A stretch of 10,161 nucleotides of DNA from an uncultured Bacilli bacterium (lineage in GTDB: Bacteria > Bacillota_I > Bacilli_A > RF39 > UBA660): assembly GCA_944333305.1 (NCBI GenBank), contig CALVKV010000046.1, positions 1-10,161 on the forward strand, read 5' to 3'. Shown piece by piece: positions 1 through 6,152 of this stretch. Positions within the stretch are counted from its first letter, which is position 1. The number at the start of each line of letters is the position of its first letter. The notes beneath the pieces are model-generated. The model was not told the DNA's origin. It saw nothing but the letters and a program-made list of their open reading frames with translations, and did not search any database. Position numbers and translations under genes: made by a program.

Positions 1-77
1 TCTGGACAATAATCTATTTCTACACCTTTCTTTTCACTCATTAGTAGAGTAACATCTTTACAAACTGGACATTTCAT
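1..77 (-). CDS. Zinc-ribbon (zf-TFIIB-like) protein, N-terminal fragment
   Basis: Only the first 25 codons are in the window; the gene continues past position 1. The protein opens MKCPVC and reaches DYCP, so two cysteines of a first knuckle (C3, C6) and the first of a second (C24) are visible. That pattern, with a short acidic/hydrophobic stretch between the knuckles, is typical of the small zf-TFIIB-like proteins, whose role is largely unknown. The ATG at 77-75 is chosen because an AAGGAAG ribosome site (90-84) lies 6 bases upstream; an in-frame ATG at 83-81 abuts that site and is unlikely. The gene diverges from the GNAT gene. A zinc ribbon within a larger protein cannot be excluded. Confidence 0.72.
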   Translation of the reverse strand, partial: MKCPVCKDVTLLMSEKKGVEIDYCP

Positions 78-102
78 AAACATCTTCCTTTCTTTTTGTT
101 TT

Positions 103-131
103 ATTATAACATTATGTTAAAATGCTAGTAA
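103..131 (-). promoter_or_regulatory. Probable promoter of the zinc-ribbon gene
   Basis: On the minus strand there is a perfect TATAAT (108-103) preceded by TG one base upstream, an extended -10. The -35 region, TTACTA at 131-126 with a 17-base spacer, is poor, as is common when an extended -10 is present. The predicted transcript start falls about 15-20 bases before the start codon. Confidence 0.5.
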
Positions 132-148
132 ATAGTAAAGTTATACTA

Positions 149-154
149 TATAAT
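149..154 (+). promoter_or_regulatory. Possible -10 element of the GNAT gene
   Basis: TATAAT lies 23 bases before the ATG at 178, at a distance allowing a short leader with the weak AAAGGCAG ribosome site. No convincing -35 was found 16-18 bases upstream, and in DNA this AT-rich a lone hexamer is weak evidence. Confidence 0.35.
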
Positions 155-177
155 TAAATAGTAAAGGCAGTGATAAA

Positions 178-465
178 ATGTTTAAAGTAGAAGAGAATAG
201 AACTATATATTTAGATGATAAAGGTAATATTTTAGGAGAAGTAGATTATCCTTATATTTCTTCTAATGTCGTAGATGTTAATCATACTTATGTTGATATA
301 AGTTTAAGAGGAAAAGGTATTGCAAGTCTTCTTTTAACTCATGCTTTTAATTATTTTAAAGAAAATAACATCAAAGTAAAATGTAGTTGTTCTTATGCTA
401 TTAAGTGGATTAATAATCATGAAGAGTACTCCGATCTAGTTGTTGATTTAGTTAATGTTTCATAA
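178..465 (+). CDS. Small YjdJ-type GNAT N-acetyltransferase
   Basis: A 95-residue protein matching the short GNAT-like family of YjdJ (COG2388, Acetyltransf_CG type). Visible landmarks are an N-terminal beta hairpin (about residues 8-28, including YLDDKGNILGEVDYPY), the acetyl-CoA pyrophosphate loop RGKGIA at 44-49 followed by a helix (50-61), and the family's C-terminal signature: a cysteine (C71), then Y, W and H-x-E-Y around residues 73-84. The length is normal for this family, which is about half a standard GNAT. The family is expected to use acetyl-CoA, but its acceptor is not known. The ATG start has only a weak SD (AAAGGCAG). The thioredoxin-fold gene follows after 42 bases with no obvious terminator between, so they may be cotranscribed. 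Confidence 0.85.
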   Translation: MFKVEENRTIYLDDKGNILGEVDYPYISSNVVDVNHTYVDISLRGKGIASLLLTHAFNYFKENNIKVKCSCSYAIKWINNHEEYSDLVVDLVNVS

Positions 466-507
466 TTAGCCCATAGTTTTCCCATAATCTTCTTTTATAC
501 TTAAATT

Positions 508-765
508 ATGAAAGGAGGAGATTATATAGTAAATATAAAAGTAATAGGTGCTAATTGTAGTAATGGTATGAAAATATTAAAAAACTTATCTAAAGTAGAA
601 CGTGAACTTGATATGGAATTTAATATTGAGAAAATAGATTCTACTTATAAGAAGAAGTATAACATAAATGTCATTCCCGCTCTTATGATAGAAGATAAAG
701 TTGTCTCTACTGGTAATGTTTTAACTGATAGAGAAATAAAAAATTATGTAAAAGAGCTTGTATAA
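508..765 (+). CDS. Small thioredoxin-fold protein (TM0996/MTH895-like), second active-site Cys missing
   Basis: An 85-residue protein, or 79 if started downstream. Residues 8-17 (VNIKVIGANC) form the first strand leading to the active-site loop. A helix follows at about 20-35, then a strand with the cis-proline loop VIPAL at 55-59, a strand LMIEDKVVSTG and a C-terminal helix. This is the layout of the small 'thioredoxin_3' redox-active disulfide proteins. The active site reads C-S-N-G instead of C-x-x-C, so only one thiol remains and dithiol chemistry is not expected. The start is uncertain: the ATG at 508 has no SD, whereas a perfect AAAGGAGG (511-518) lies inside the first codons, 7 bases before an in-frame ATA at 526. 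The gene is followed at once by a terminator. Confidence 0.75.
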   Translation: MKGGDYIVNIKVIGANCSNGMKILKNLSKVERELDMEFNIEKIDSTYKKKYNINVIPALMIEDKVVSTGNVLTDREIKNYVKELV

Positions 766-770
766 ATGAA

Positions 771-800
771 AAGGACTCTAATTATTTAGAGTTCTTTTGC
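771..800. terminator. Bidirectional intrinsic terminator
   Basis: An 11-base-pair stem (771-781 with 786-796, one G-T wobble) closes a TTAT loop. Plus-strand transcription ends in TTCTTTTG; minus-strand transcription ends in GTCCTTTTC. It lies between the convergent thioredoxin-fold gene and paralogue B and could serve both. Confidence 0.75.
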
Positions 801-808
801 TTATAAAA

Positions 809-975
809 TTATCTATTAGCTGAACGTTTAGTATAACTAGTATTGTTTTCTATCACTTCAGGTGTAGTAGCTTTAGTAAGTTCTTGTTCATATAAAGTTC
901 CCATATTTTCGCTAGTAATATTATGTTCTTTGATATAATCAGAATCAGATATCTTTTTCATAAAATTAATTATTC
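809..975 (-). pseudogene. Paralogue B, 3' part in the -1 frame
   Basis: After the A-run, the -1 frame reads NGIINFMKKISDSDYIKE and continues to a TAA at 811-809. It aligns without gaps to EGIKRFTKKISNPDYIKD of paralogue A, and then more loosely to its C-terminus (GTLYEQELTK against GDLYKKEISK; NTSYTKR against NVNYRTK). Adding one A to the run of seven restores a single 138-residue reading frame from the ATG at 1224. The cause could be a real inactivating deletion, slippage that produces some full-length product, or a sequencing error in a homopolymer. An in-frame ATG at 961-959 could alternatively start a separate 50-residue peptide. Confidence 0.6.
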
Positions 976-1224
976 CATTTTTTTCTTACTAAGATTTTCA
1001 TCTTCTGTTGTTGTAAGACAAATAGGATTATTAGTATATAAACTCCAAGCAAAACTAGAAGCATCTTTGATTCTTAAAACTCCACTATCTAAAGCTTCCT
1101 TAAAGTATTGTTGATATTCATCCCAATCTCTAAAAAATTGTTGATACATAATTAAACTTCTATTGATAGCAAAAAGATTTTGTTTTATTAACATATCATT
1201 ATTATTATTTTCTTTATTACTCAT
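970..1224 (-). CDS. Unknown protein, paralogue B, 5' part (frameshifted gene)
   Basis: An open frame of 84 codons starting MSNKE and ending K-K-K-M-E-stop. Its function is not recognised. It has an Asn-rich N-terminus, then a helical, soluble-looking region with the motif Q-Q-Y-F, a G-V-L-R-I-K-D block and F-A-W-S-L-Y. The same order occurs in the 127-residue protein at 3750-4133 (QQYF, GILTIKE, FSCGLIY), so the two are paralogues. The paralogue continues about 50 residues further, and matching sequence is found here in the -1 frame just downstream, so this stop is premature. The frame breaks at seven A's (minus strand, 984-978). The ATG at 1224 is preferred over one at 1245 because GAGGAA precedes it, at the same roughly 11-base spacing used in paralogue A. 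No signal peptide or membrane segment is seen. Confidence 0.6.
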   Translation of the reverse strand: MSNKENNNNDMLIKQNLFAINRSLIMYQQFFRDWDEYQQYFKEALDSGVLRIKDASSFAWSLYTNNPICLTTTEDENLSKKKME

Positions 1225-1256
1225 AAAATTTAATTCCTCGTTCATAAAGCGTACAT

Positions 1257-1285
1257 ATTATATCATGTTTTTATAATTATTGCAA
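1257..1285 (-). promoter_or_regulatory. Promoter of paralogue B
   Basis: TTGCAA (1285-1280) and a perfect TATAAT (1262-1257) are separated by 17 bases, with TG one base before the -10. The expected transcript start near 1250 leaves about 25 bases of leader before the ATG at 1224. The -35 overlaps the tail of the upstream transporter's terminator. Confidence 0.6.
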
Positions 1286-1311
1286 ATAAAAGGAACCCTT
1301 ATTAGAGTCCT
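1284..1311 (-). terminator. Intrinsic terminator of the MacB-like transporter gene
   Basis: Read on the minus strand, AGGACTCT pairs with GGGTTCCT (A-U, G-C, G-C, A-U, one mismatch, then U-G, C-G, U-G) around a short AATAA loop, followed by TTTTATTT. It starts three bases after the transporter's TAA. Confidence 0.6.
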
Positions 1312-1313
1312 CA

Positions 1314-3692
1314 TTACTTATTAAGTATAGCATCTATAGGTTTAATCTTAGTAATTTTACTTAAAGATATAACAGTGATAATTATAGATATGATAATAGT
1401 ATAGATAAACATTAAAATTGGTACTAATGGATTTGTTACAATACCATTTAAAATATAAGTTTTATCTCCAAATAAAGAATTATTTAATAAATTAATAGAA
1501 ATAAACCAAAGTATAATAGAAATTATATAAGAGATAATACCTACAATTATACTTTCATATAAGAATATTCTAATAATATCACTTTTATTAGTACCTAAAG
1601 CCCTTAATATACCTATTTGTTTTTTAGAGTAGGTAATAGATATATAAATAAAGTTAGAGAAGAGTAGTATTGTAAATAATACGAATACCAAGGTTATAAT
1701 GTTAATATATTTAGCAAGAAAGTTATAGATGGCATTTATTTGTTCTAAATCATCATAATGAGGTAATGTCAAATAGTAATAAACACCACTTCTATTATAA
1801 TTAGTTTCGTAAGTGTTTATAATATTTTTTAGTTCATTATAATTATCTTCATAAACTCTATAACTAAAATTATATTTATTAGAGTTAGTACTTTCTATTT
1901 CTGTTATATAATCATTACTAACATAATTATTATTATCTAGACTTATTCCTACAACTTTTAAATCATTTTTTATACTATTACTATTCAGATTACCATTAAA
2001 AGTAATGTATAAGTTATTAAAACTATTATTAGTATTTATATAGGAATTTGTAAAAGTATTAATTAAACTACTATAATTGTCTTCACTATTATTTAATAAG
2101 TATTCATTTAATTCATCATTGAAATTATTATCTAATTCTCTAAATAAATCTAAGGAAATAATTATTTCATCTTTATTAAGCGTAGTAATTGTATTTGTTA
2201 TAAGTTGAACATTATTATTATAGATTGCAATATTTTTAGCAGTTATTTCTTTTTTAGATAAATAAGAATCTGTAAGAAAAGTATTTATATTATTATTTAA
2301 AATGGCATTGTCGACAAAACCATTTACATAAATAAAGTAATCATCATTAAGATCATTATCTACTATTCCTGTTATAATAACTTTATTATCTCCTAACATT
2401 ATTTCTTTATTACTATTTATTAATTCATCAATAGAATTAGGTTTATAAATATTATTAGTACTATCTAAAATACCATATTTACAAATATATCTTGCGACAT
2501 TTTTATGTACCATAATTTCATTACTATTGACAGGTATTTTACCTTTAATATTACCAAGTATTCGATCATCTTTAAGTTCAATATAATTAAACCACATAGG
2601 TACATGATCAAAGTCTTCATCAGGTTCTACATAGTCACCATAAGTAAAAGTTAGTAATCTATTGTTATTATATAATCTATAAGTTGGATTTAATTCTTCA
2701 TTTATATTTTCTTTTAAAATATTTAAATCATCATTAGTTAAGTCAAACGGAAAAGAGGCACCAGCTGGCTCTACTTCTATTTTACTAATATCAAAAATAT
2801 ATTCATTATTATCTCTCATAACTCCAGCCATGAATGTTCCTTTATCATAAAGGAAAGAGTTAACTGATATTCCCATAAAGACTAAAGATATCATAGTTAA
2901 GATAATAGTAAAGAATAGTTTTACTTTATTACTTTTTAGGGAAGTAAATGCAAAGTGTAAACATTCTTTGAAAGGCAGTTTGGCACTTACGGATGTGAAA
3001 GTACTGTTATCTTGCTCTTTTATAGTTAAATCATTTCTAATAGCTTTACCATCTTGTAATTCTAATATTTTATCAGCATAAGTGTTAGCATTTTCTAAGT
3101 CATGAGAGACAACAACTACTAATTTTTCTTTACTGATTTCTTTTAATAATTTAAAAGTCTCTTTACTTGATATACTATCTAAATTACCTGTAGGTTCATC
3201 TGCTAGTATTATTTTAGGATTTTTAATTAAGGCTCTAGCGATACCAACTCGTTGTTTTTGGCCTCCAGATAATTCATTAATATTACGATATTCTAAACCT
3301 TTAAGACCAAGTCTATTTAAAAGATTTAATATCTCTTCTTTATCTACTTTTTTCTTTTGCAACTTTGCTGATAACATAACATTATCAAAAACATTATATT
3401 CTTCTAATAAGTTAAAATCTTGAAAGATAAAACCTATGTAAGTATTTCTATAAGAGTCAAAATCTTTTTCTTTAAAACTATCTATATCCTTATTATCAAT
3501 ATAAATTTTTCCACTTGTTTTACTATCAAGACCTCCTAAAATGTTTAATAAAGTGCTTTTGCCACTACCACTCTTACCAATAATAAATATTAATCCTTTG
3601 TTATTTAAATTAATATTAATGTCAGTTAAAGCTTTAGTAGATCCACCTTTTTTACTCCGATATTCTTTAGATACATTTTCAAACCTTATCAT
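1314..3692 (-). CDS. MacB/FtsX-type ABC transporter, ATPase fused to permease
   Basis: A 792-residue protein with the LolD/MacB-class ATPase at residues 1-220: Walker A GKSGSGKST 39-47, Q-loop Q91, signature LSGGQ 141-145, Walker B IILADEP 161-167 with catalytic Glu166, and H-loop His197. A first membrane segment lies at about 258-278, then a large extracytoplasmic domain (about 280-660, very Asn-rich), then three membrane segments (about 665-688, 709-735, 752-780). The FtsX-type permease block SKKQIGILRALG and a C-terminal KPIDAI are present. Family members are mechanotransmitters or exporters (peptides, lipoproteins, antibiotics); the substrate here is unknown. The ATG at 3692 is chosen because AAGGTG lies 8 bases upstream; an in-frame GTG at 3698 sits too close to that site. 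Paralogue A lies 57 bases upstream with no visible terminator, so the two are probably cotranscribed. Confidence 0.88.
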   Translation of the reverse strand: MIRFENVSKEYRSKKGGSTKALTDININLNNKGLIFIIGKSGSGKSTLLNILGGLDSKTSGKIYIDNKDIDSFKEKDFDSYRNTYIGFIFQDFNLLEEYNVFDNVMLSAKLQKKKVDKEEILNLLNRLGLKGLEYRNINELSGGQKQRVGIARALIKNPKIILADEPTGNLDSISSKETFKLLKEISKEKLVVVVSHDLENANTYADKILELQDGKAIRNDLTIKEQDNSTFTSVSAKLPFKECLHFAFTSLKSNKVKLFFTIILTMISLVFMGISVNSFLYDKGTFMAGVMRDNNEYIFDISKIEVEPAGASFPFDLTNDDLNILKENINEELNPTYRLYNNNRLLTFTYGDYVEPDEDFDHVPMWFNYIELKDDRILGNIKGKIPVNSNEIMVHKNVARYICKYGILDSTNNIYKPNSIDELINSNKEIMLGDNKVIITGIVDNDLNDDYFIYVNGFVDNAILNNNINTFLTDSYLSKKEITAKNIAIYNNNVQLITNTITTLNKDEIIISLDLFRELDNNFNDELNEYLLNNSEDNYSSLINTFTNSYINTNNSFNNLYITFNGNLNSNSIKNDLKVVGISLDNNNYVSNDYITEIESTNSNKYNFSYRVYEDNYNELKNIINTYETNYNRSGVYYYLTLPHYDDLEQINAIYNFLAKYINIITLVFVLFTILLFSNFIYISITYSKKQIGILRALGTNKSDIIRIFLYESIIVGIISYIISIILWFISINLLNNSLFGDKTYILNGIVTNPLVPILMFIYTIIISIIITVISLSKITKIKPIDAILNK

Positions 3693-3749
3693 ATACACTC
3701 ACCTTAGTATAAGTTTAGCATAAAAGGCTTTAAATGTGTTAGGAAATGA

Positions 3750-4133
3750 TTATTTTGTTCTATAGTTTACATTTTCATCAAAATAATTTTCTGACTCTTT
3801 TTTTGAAATTTCTTTTTTATATAAATCACCAGCGTTTGTATTACCAGCGATATAATCTTTAATATAGTCAGGATTAGATATTTTTTTGGTAAATCTTTTA
3901 ATACCTTCCTTTTTATTAGTTAGTTCATCTTTATCATTTTTAGTGCTACAATTGACTTTACTATAAATAAGGCCGCAAGAAAAATTATAAATTTCTTTAA
4001 TTGTTAAAATACCTAGGTATAAAATGCTTCCAAAATATTGTTGATCTTGGTTCCATTCTTCAAAGCTTAGATTTTTTATTAAGAGTTTTTTATATGTTTC
4101 ATTAATTTCTTCTTTTATTGTGTTATTGTTCAT
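3750..4133 (-). CDS. Unknown protein, paralogue A, upstream of the MacB-like transporter
   Basis: A 127-residue protein of unrecognised function. It is hydrophilic with predicted helices: an N-terminal helix, then QQYF (about residues 32-35), GILTIKE, F-S-C-G-L-I-Y, a charged linker rich in K, D and E, the conserved block G-I-K-R-F-T-K-K-I-S-N-P-D-Y, and a C-terminal tail ending NVNYRTK. There is no signal peptide or clear membrane span, so it is probably cytoplasmic. It is paralogous to the frameshifted gene at 809-1224. The ATG at 4133 is preferred because AAGGAG lies 11 bases upstream; an ATG at 4199 would add 22 residues but lacks an SD. It sits upstream of the MacB-like gene on the same strand, so it may serve that transporter, although nothing in the sequence proves this. 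Confidence 0.65.
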   Translation of the reverse strand: MNNNTIKEEINETYKKLLIKNLSFEEWNQDQQYFGSILYLGILTIKEIYNFSCGLIYSKVNCSTKNDKDELTNKKEGIKRFTKKISNPDYIKDYIAGNTNAGDLYKKEISKKESENYFDENVNYRTK

Positions 4134-4245
4134 ATATATTATTTCTCCTTTTGTCTGATAATTTTTTATAAGTGTATCTATCTCTTTTAATCTTACCATA
4201 TTTTAAATTCAAAGAGCAAAAAAATAATATATGATAACTTAATTT

Positions 4246-4274
4246 TCTATAATATTATTATTTATATATGTAAA
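4246..4274 (-). promoter_or_regulatory. Possible promoter for paralogue A and the MacB-like transporter
   Basis: On the minus strand, TTTACA (4274-4269) and TATAGA (4251-4246) are spaced by 17 bases, giving a leader of about 105 bases. The region is almost pure A/T, so chance hexamers are common. Confidence 0.3.
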
Positions 4275-4291
4275 GAAAAAGTTATATATGT
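4262..4291. repeat. Direct repeat TTATATATGT with a 20-base period
   Basis: TTATATATGT occurs at 4262-4271 and again at 4282-4291, exactly 20 bases apart (about two helical turns), in the region between the divergent transporter operons. The first copy overlaps the possible -35 of the minus-strand promoter. This could be a tandem operator, but low complexity makes chance plausible. Confidence 0.3.
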
Positions 4292-4409
4292 GTAAGCAAT
4301 TTGAATTAAGAAAATTTATAATGATTTTTTCTTTTAATTGTTTATATAGTTGATATTTACTTTATAAATGTTTTTATGTTAAACTTTTATTAAAGTAGGA
4401 GTGGGAGTA

Positions 4410-6152
4410 ATGATTAAAGAGTATTATCATTTTATAAGGGATTATTTTAAATTAGCACAGATGAATAAAAAGTACTTTGTTATGATGTTAGTAACAGCTT
4501 TCTTTTATAAAGGGGCAAATCTACTTATACCGTTTTCTGCTTCTTTAATTATTAAATATATTACTTTAAAAGATTATCCTATGACTTATTTGAGTCTGGG
4601 ATTTTTGGCATTGTCTTACTTTTTATATAGGTTATTTTACTTTATAAATCATAAATATTATGGCAAAAAAAATCATTATTGTTATGTTCATTTGCAACAG
4701 AAAATATTTGACAAAGTAAGTATGATGGATGATAGTTTTACAAAATATGTTAATAAAGGTAAACTTTTAAATAGTGTTAATGGCGATGTTATGAATATTG
4801 GGGATATGTGTGATAAGGTTGCAGAGTTAATTATGAGTTCTTTAGAACTTTTGGTTTTAATTATTATAATAATTAATTGTAATTTCTTAATAGCAGTATT
4901 ATTTATTATCTTTACTATCCTTTATATTTTTATTAGAAATTATACAGATAGAAAAGTCGATGTGTATTATAGAAAACAAAGAAGTAATGTTGATAAGTAT
5001 AGAGTTTTATTTTCGCAAGTTACAAAGGGATCTAGTGAAGTTAAAAGCTTTGGTATTATAGAGCCATTAGAAGATAAGTTAAAGAAAATAAATAAAGAGT
5101 GGAGTAGAGCTTATAATATTAAAAGAAAATATGCTGTTATAAGAGATAATGATGTTAATTTTTTAACTTATGGCTTTAAAATACTTGTTTATTTTTTATC
5201 TCTTATTTTGTTAGTAAAAGGAAATATTACAGTAGATATAGTTGTGTTGATAATAGGTTATTTTGATTCTTTATTTGTAATACTTAGGACATTCATTTCT
5301 ACTACTTCTGCTATTAGAGAAGTTAATGTAGGGGTAAAGAGAATAGAATCTATTCTTAATTATGAACCACATTCTATTCCAAGTGGGGACTATTTTAATG
5401 ATGTTATAGAAGGAATAGTTAAGTTTGATCATATTTATTTTTCTTATAATAATAAAACTACTTTAAAAGATATTACTTTTACAGCATTACCTCATAAAAT
5501 AACGACTATTGTTGGACATACTGGTAGTGGTAAAACAACTATCTTTAATTTATTACTTAGATTTTATAAACCAGATAGTGGTAGTATTACTATAGATGAT
5601 AAAGATATTTATAGTTATGCTAAAGAAGTCTATAAAAGTAATGTTTCTATTGTTAATCAAAGGCCTTTTGTTTTTAATCTTTCAATAAAACAGAACTTTG
5701 ATTTAGTAGATAAAGATAGATCTAGACAAATTGAAATGTGTAAAAGAGTAGGAATACATGATTTTATTATGAGTCTTCCTAAAGGTTATGATACAGTGTT
5801 AAGAGAAGATGCTAAAAATATAAGTGGAGGACAAAAACAGTTAATATCTATTGCTAGGACACTTTTAACTGATTCTGAAGTTTTACTTTTTGATGAAGTA
5901 ACATCATCACTTGATCCTGATACGGCTTTAAAAGTAGAAGATGTTTTACAAGATTTGAAGAAAGATCATACGATTATTGTCATTACTCATAAAAAAGAGT
6001 TAATGAAAAAGTCTGATTATTTAATAGTTTTAAATGAAGGTAAACTTGTAGGAATGGGATCTCATAAAGATTTAATTAAAACAAATAAATATTATGAAGA
6101 GTTAATTGCTAGAAAGTCCCCTAGTAAGGGAGGTGTATTTAATAATGAGTAG
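4410..6152 (+). CDS. ABC exporter half-transporter (membrane domain plus ATPase), subunit 1
   Basis: A 580-residue type IV (ABCB-like) exporter half. Six membrane segments are expected, roughly at 22-48, 57-78, 140-158, 160-180, 250-272 and 278-300, followed by the nucleotide-binding domain. Walker A GHTGSGKTT is at 369-377, Q-loop Q417, signature ISGGQ 471-475, Walker B LLFDE with catalytic Glu496, and H-loop His527; all catalytic residues are intact. There is no N-terminal peptidase domain, so it is not a typical bacteriocin processor. The substrate is unknown. The ATG at 4410 is chosen because AGGAG (4397-4401) lies 8 bases upstream; the in-frame GTG at 4401 overlaps that site. The next gene overlaps the end by 8 bases, and the two products probably form a heterodimer. 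Confidence 0.9.
   Translation: MIKEYYHFIRDYFKLAQMNKKYFVMMLVTAFFYKGANLLIPFSASLIIKYITLKDYPMTYLSLGFLALSYFLYRLFYFINHKYYGKKNHYCYVHLQQKIFDKVSMMDDSFTKYVNKGKLLNSVNGDVMNIGDMCDKVAELIMSSLELLVLIIIIINCNFLIAVLFIIFTILYIFIRNYTDRKVDVYYRKQRSNVDKYRVLFSQVTKGSSEVKSFGIIEPLEDKLKKINKEWSRAYNIKRKYAVIRDNDVNFLTYGFKILVYFLSLILLVKGNITVDIVVLIIGYFDSLFVILRTFISTTSAIREVNVGVKRIESILNYEPHSIPSGDYFNDVIEGIVKFDHIYFSYNNKTTLKDITFTALPHKITTIVGHTGSGKTTIFNLLLRFYKPDSGSITIDDKDIYSYAKEVYKSNVSIVNQRPFVFNLSIKQNFDLVDKDRSRQIEMCKRVGIHDFIMSLPKGYDTVLREDAKNISGGQKQLISIARTLLTDSEVLLFDEVTSSLDPDTALKVEDVLQDLKKDHTIIVITHKKELMKKSDYLIVLNEGKLVGMGSHKDLIKTNKYYEELIARKSPSKGGVFNNE

Noticed and set aside
923..1114. 63-residue plus-strand open frame
   Set aside because: It is antisense to paralogue B, has no SD, and its composition looks like a translated reverse strand.
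3541..3723. 60-residue plus-strand open frame
   Set aside because: It is antisense to the ATPase Walker A region of the MacB-like gene; no SD or family resemblance.
4200..4409. Hidden small peptide (toxin or bacteriocin precursor) for the exporter pair
   Set aside because: No SD-preceded short ORF with a leader or double-glycine motif was seen, and the exporters lack a peptidase domain.
6106..6144. Upstream ATG giving a longer second exporter subunit
   Set aside because: The extension lies inside the end of the first exporter gene and has no SD, whereas the ATG at 6145 has GGGAGG upstream.
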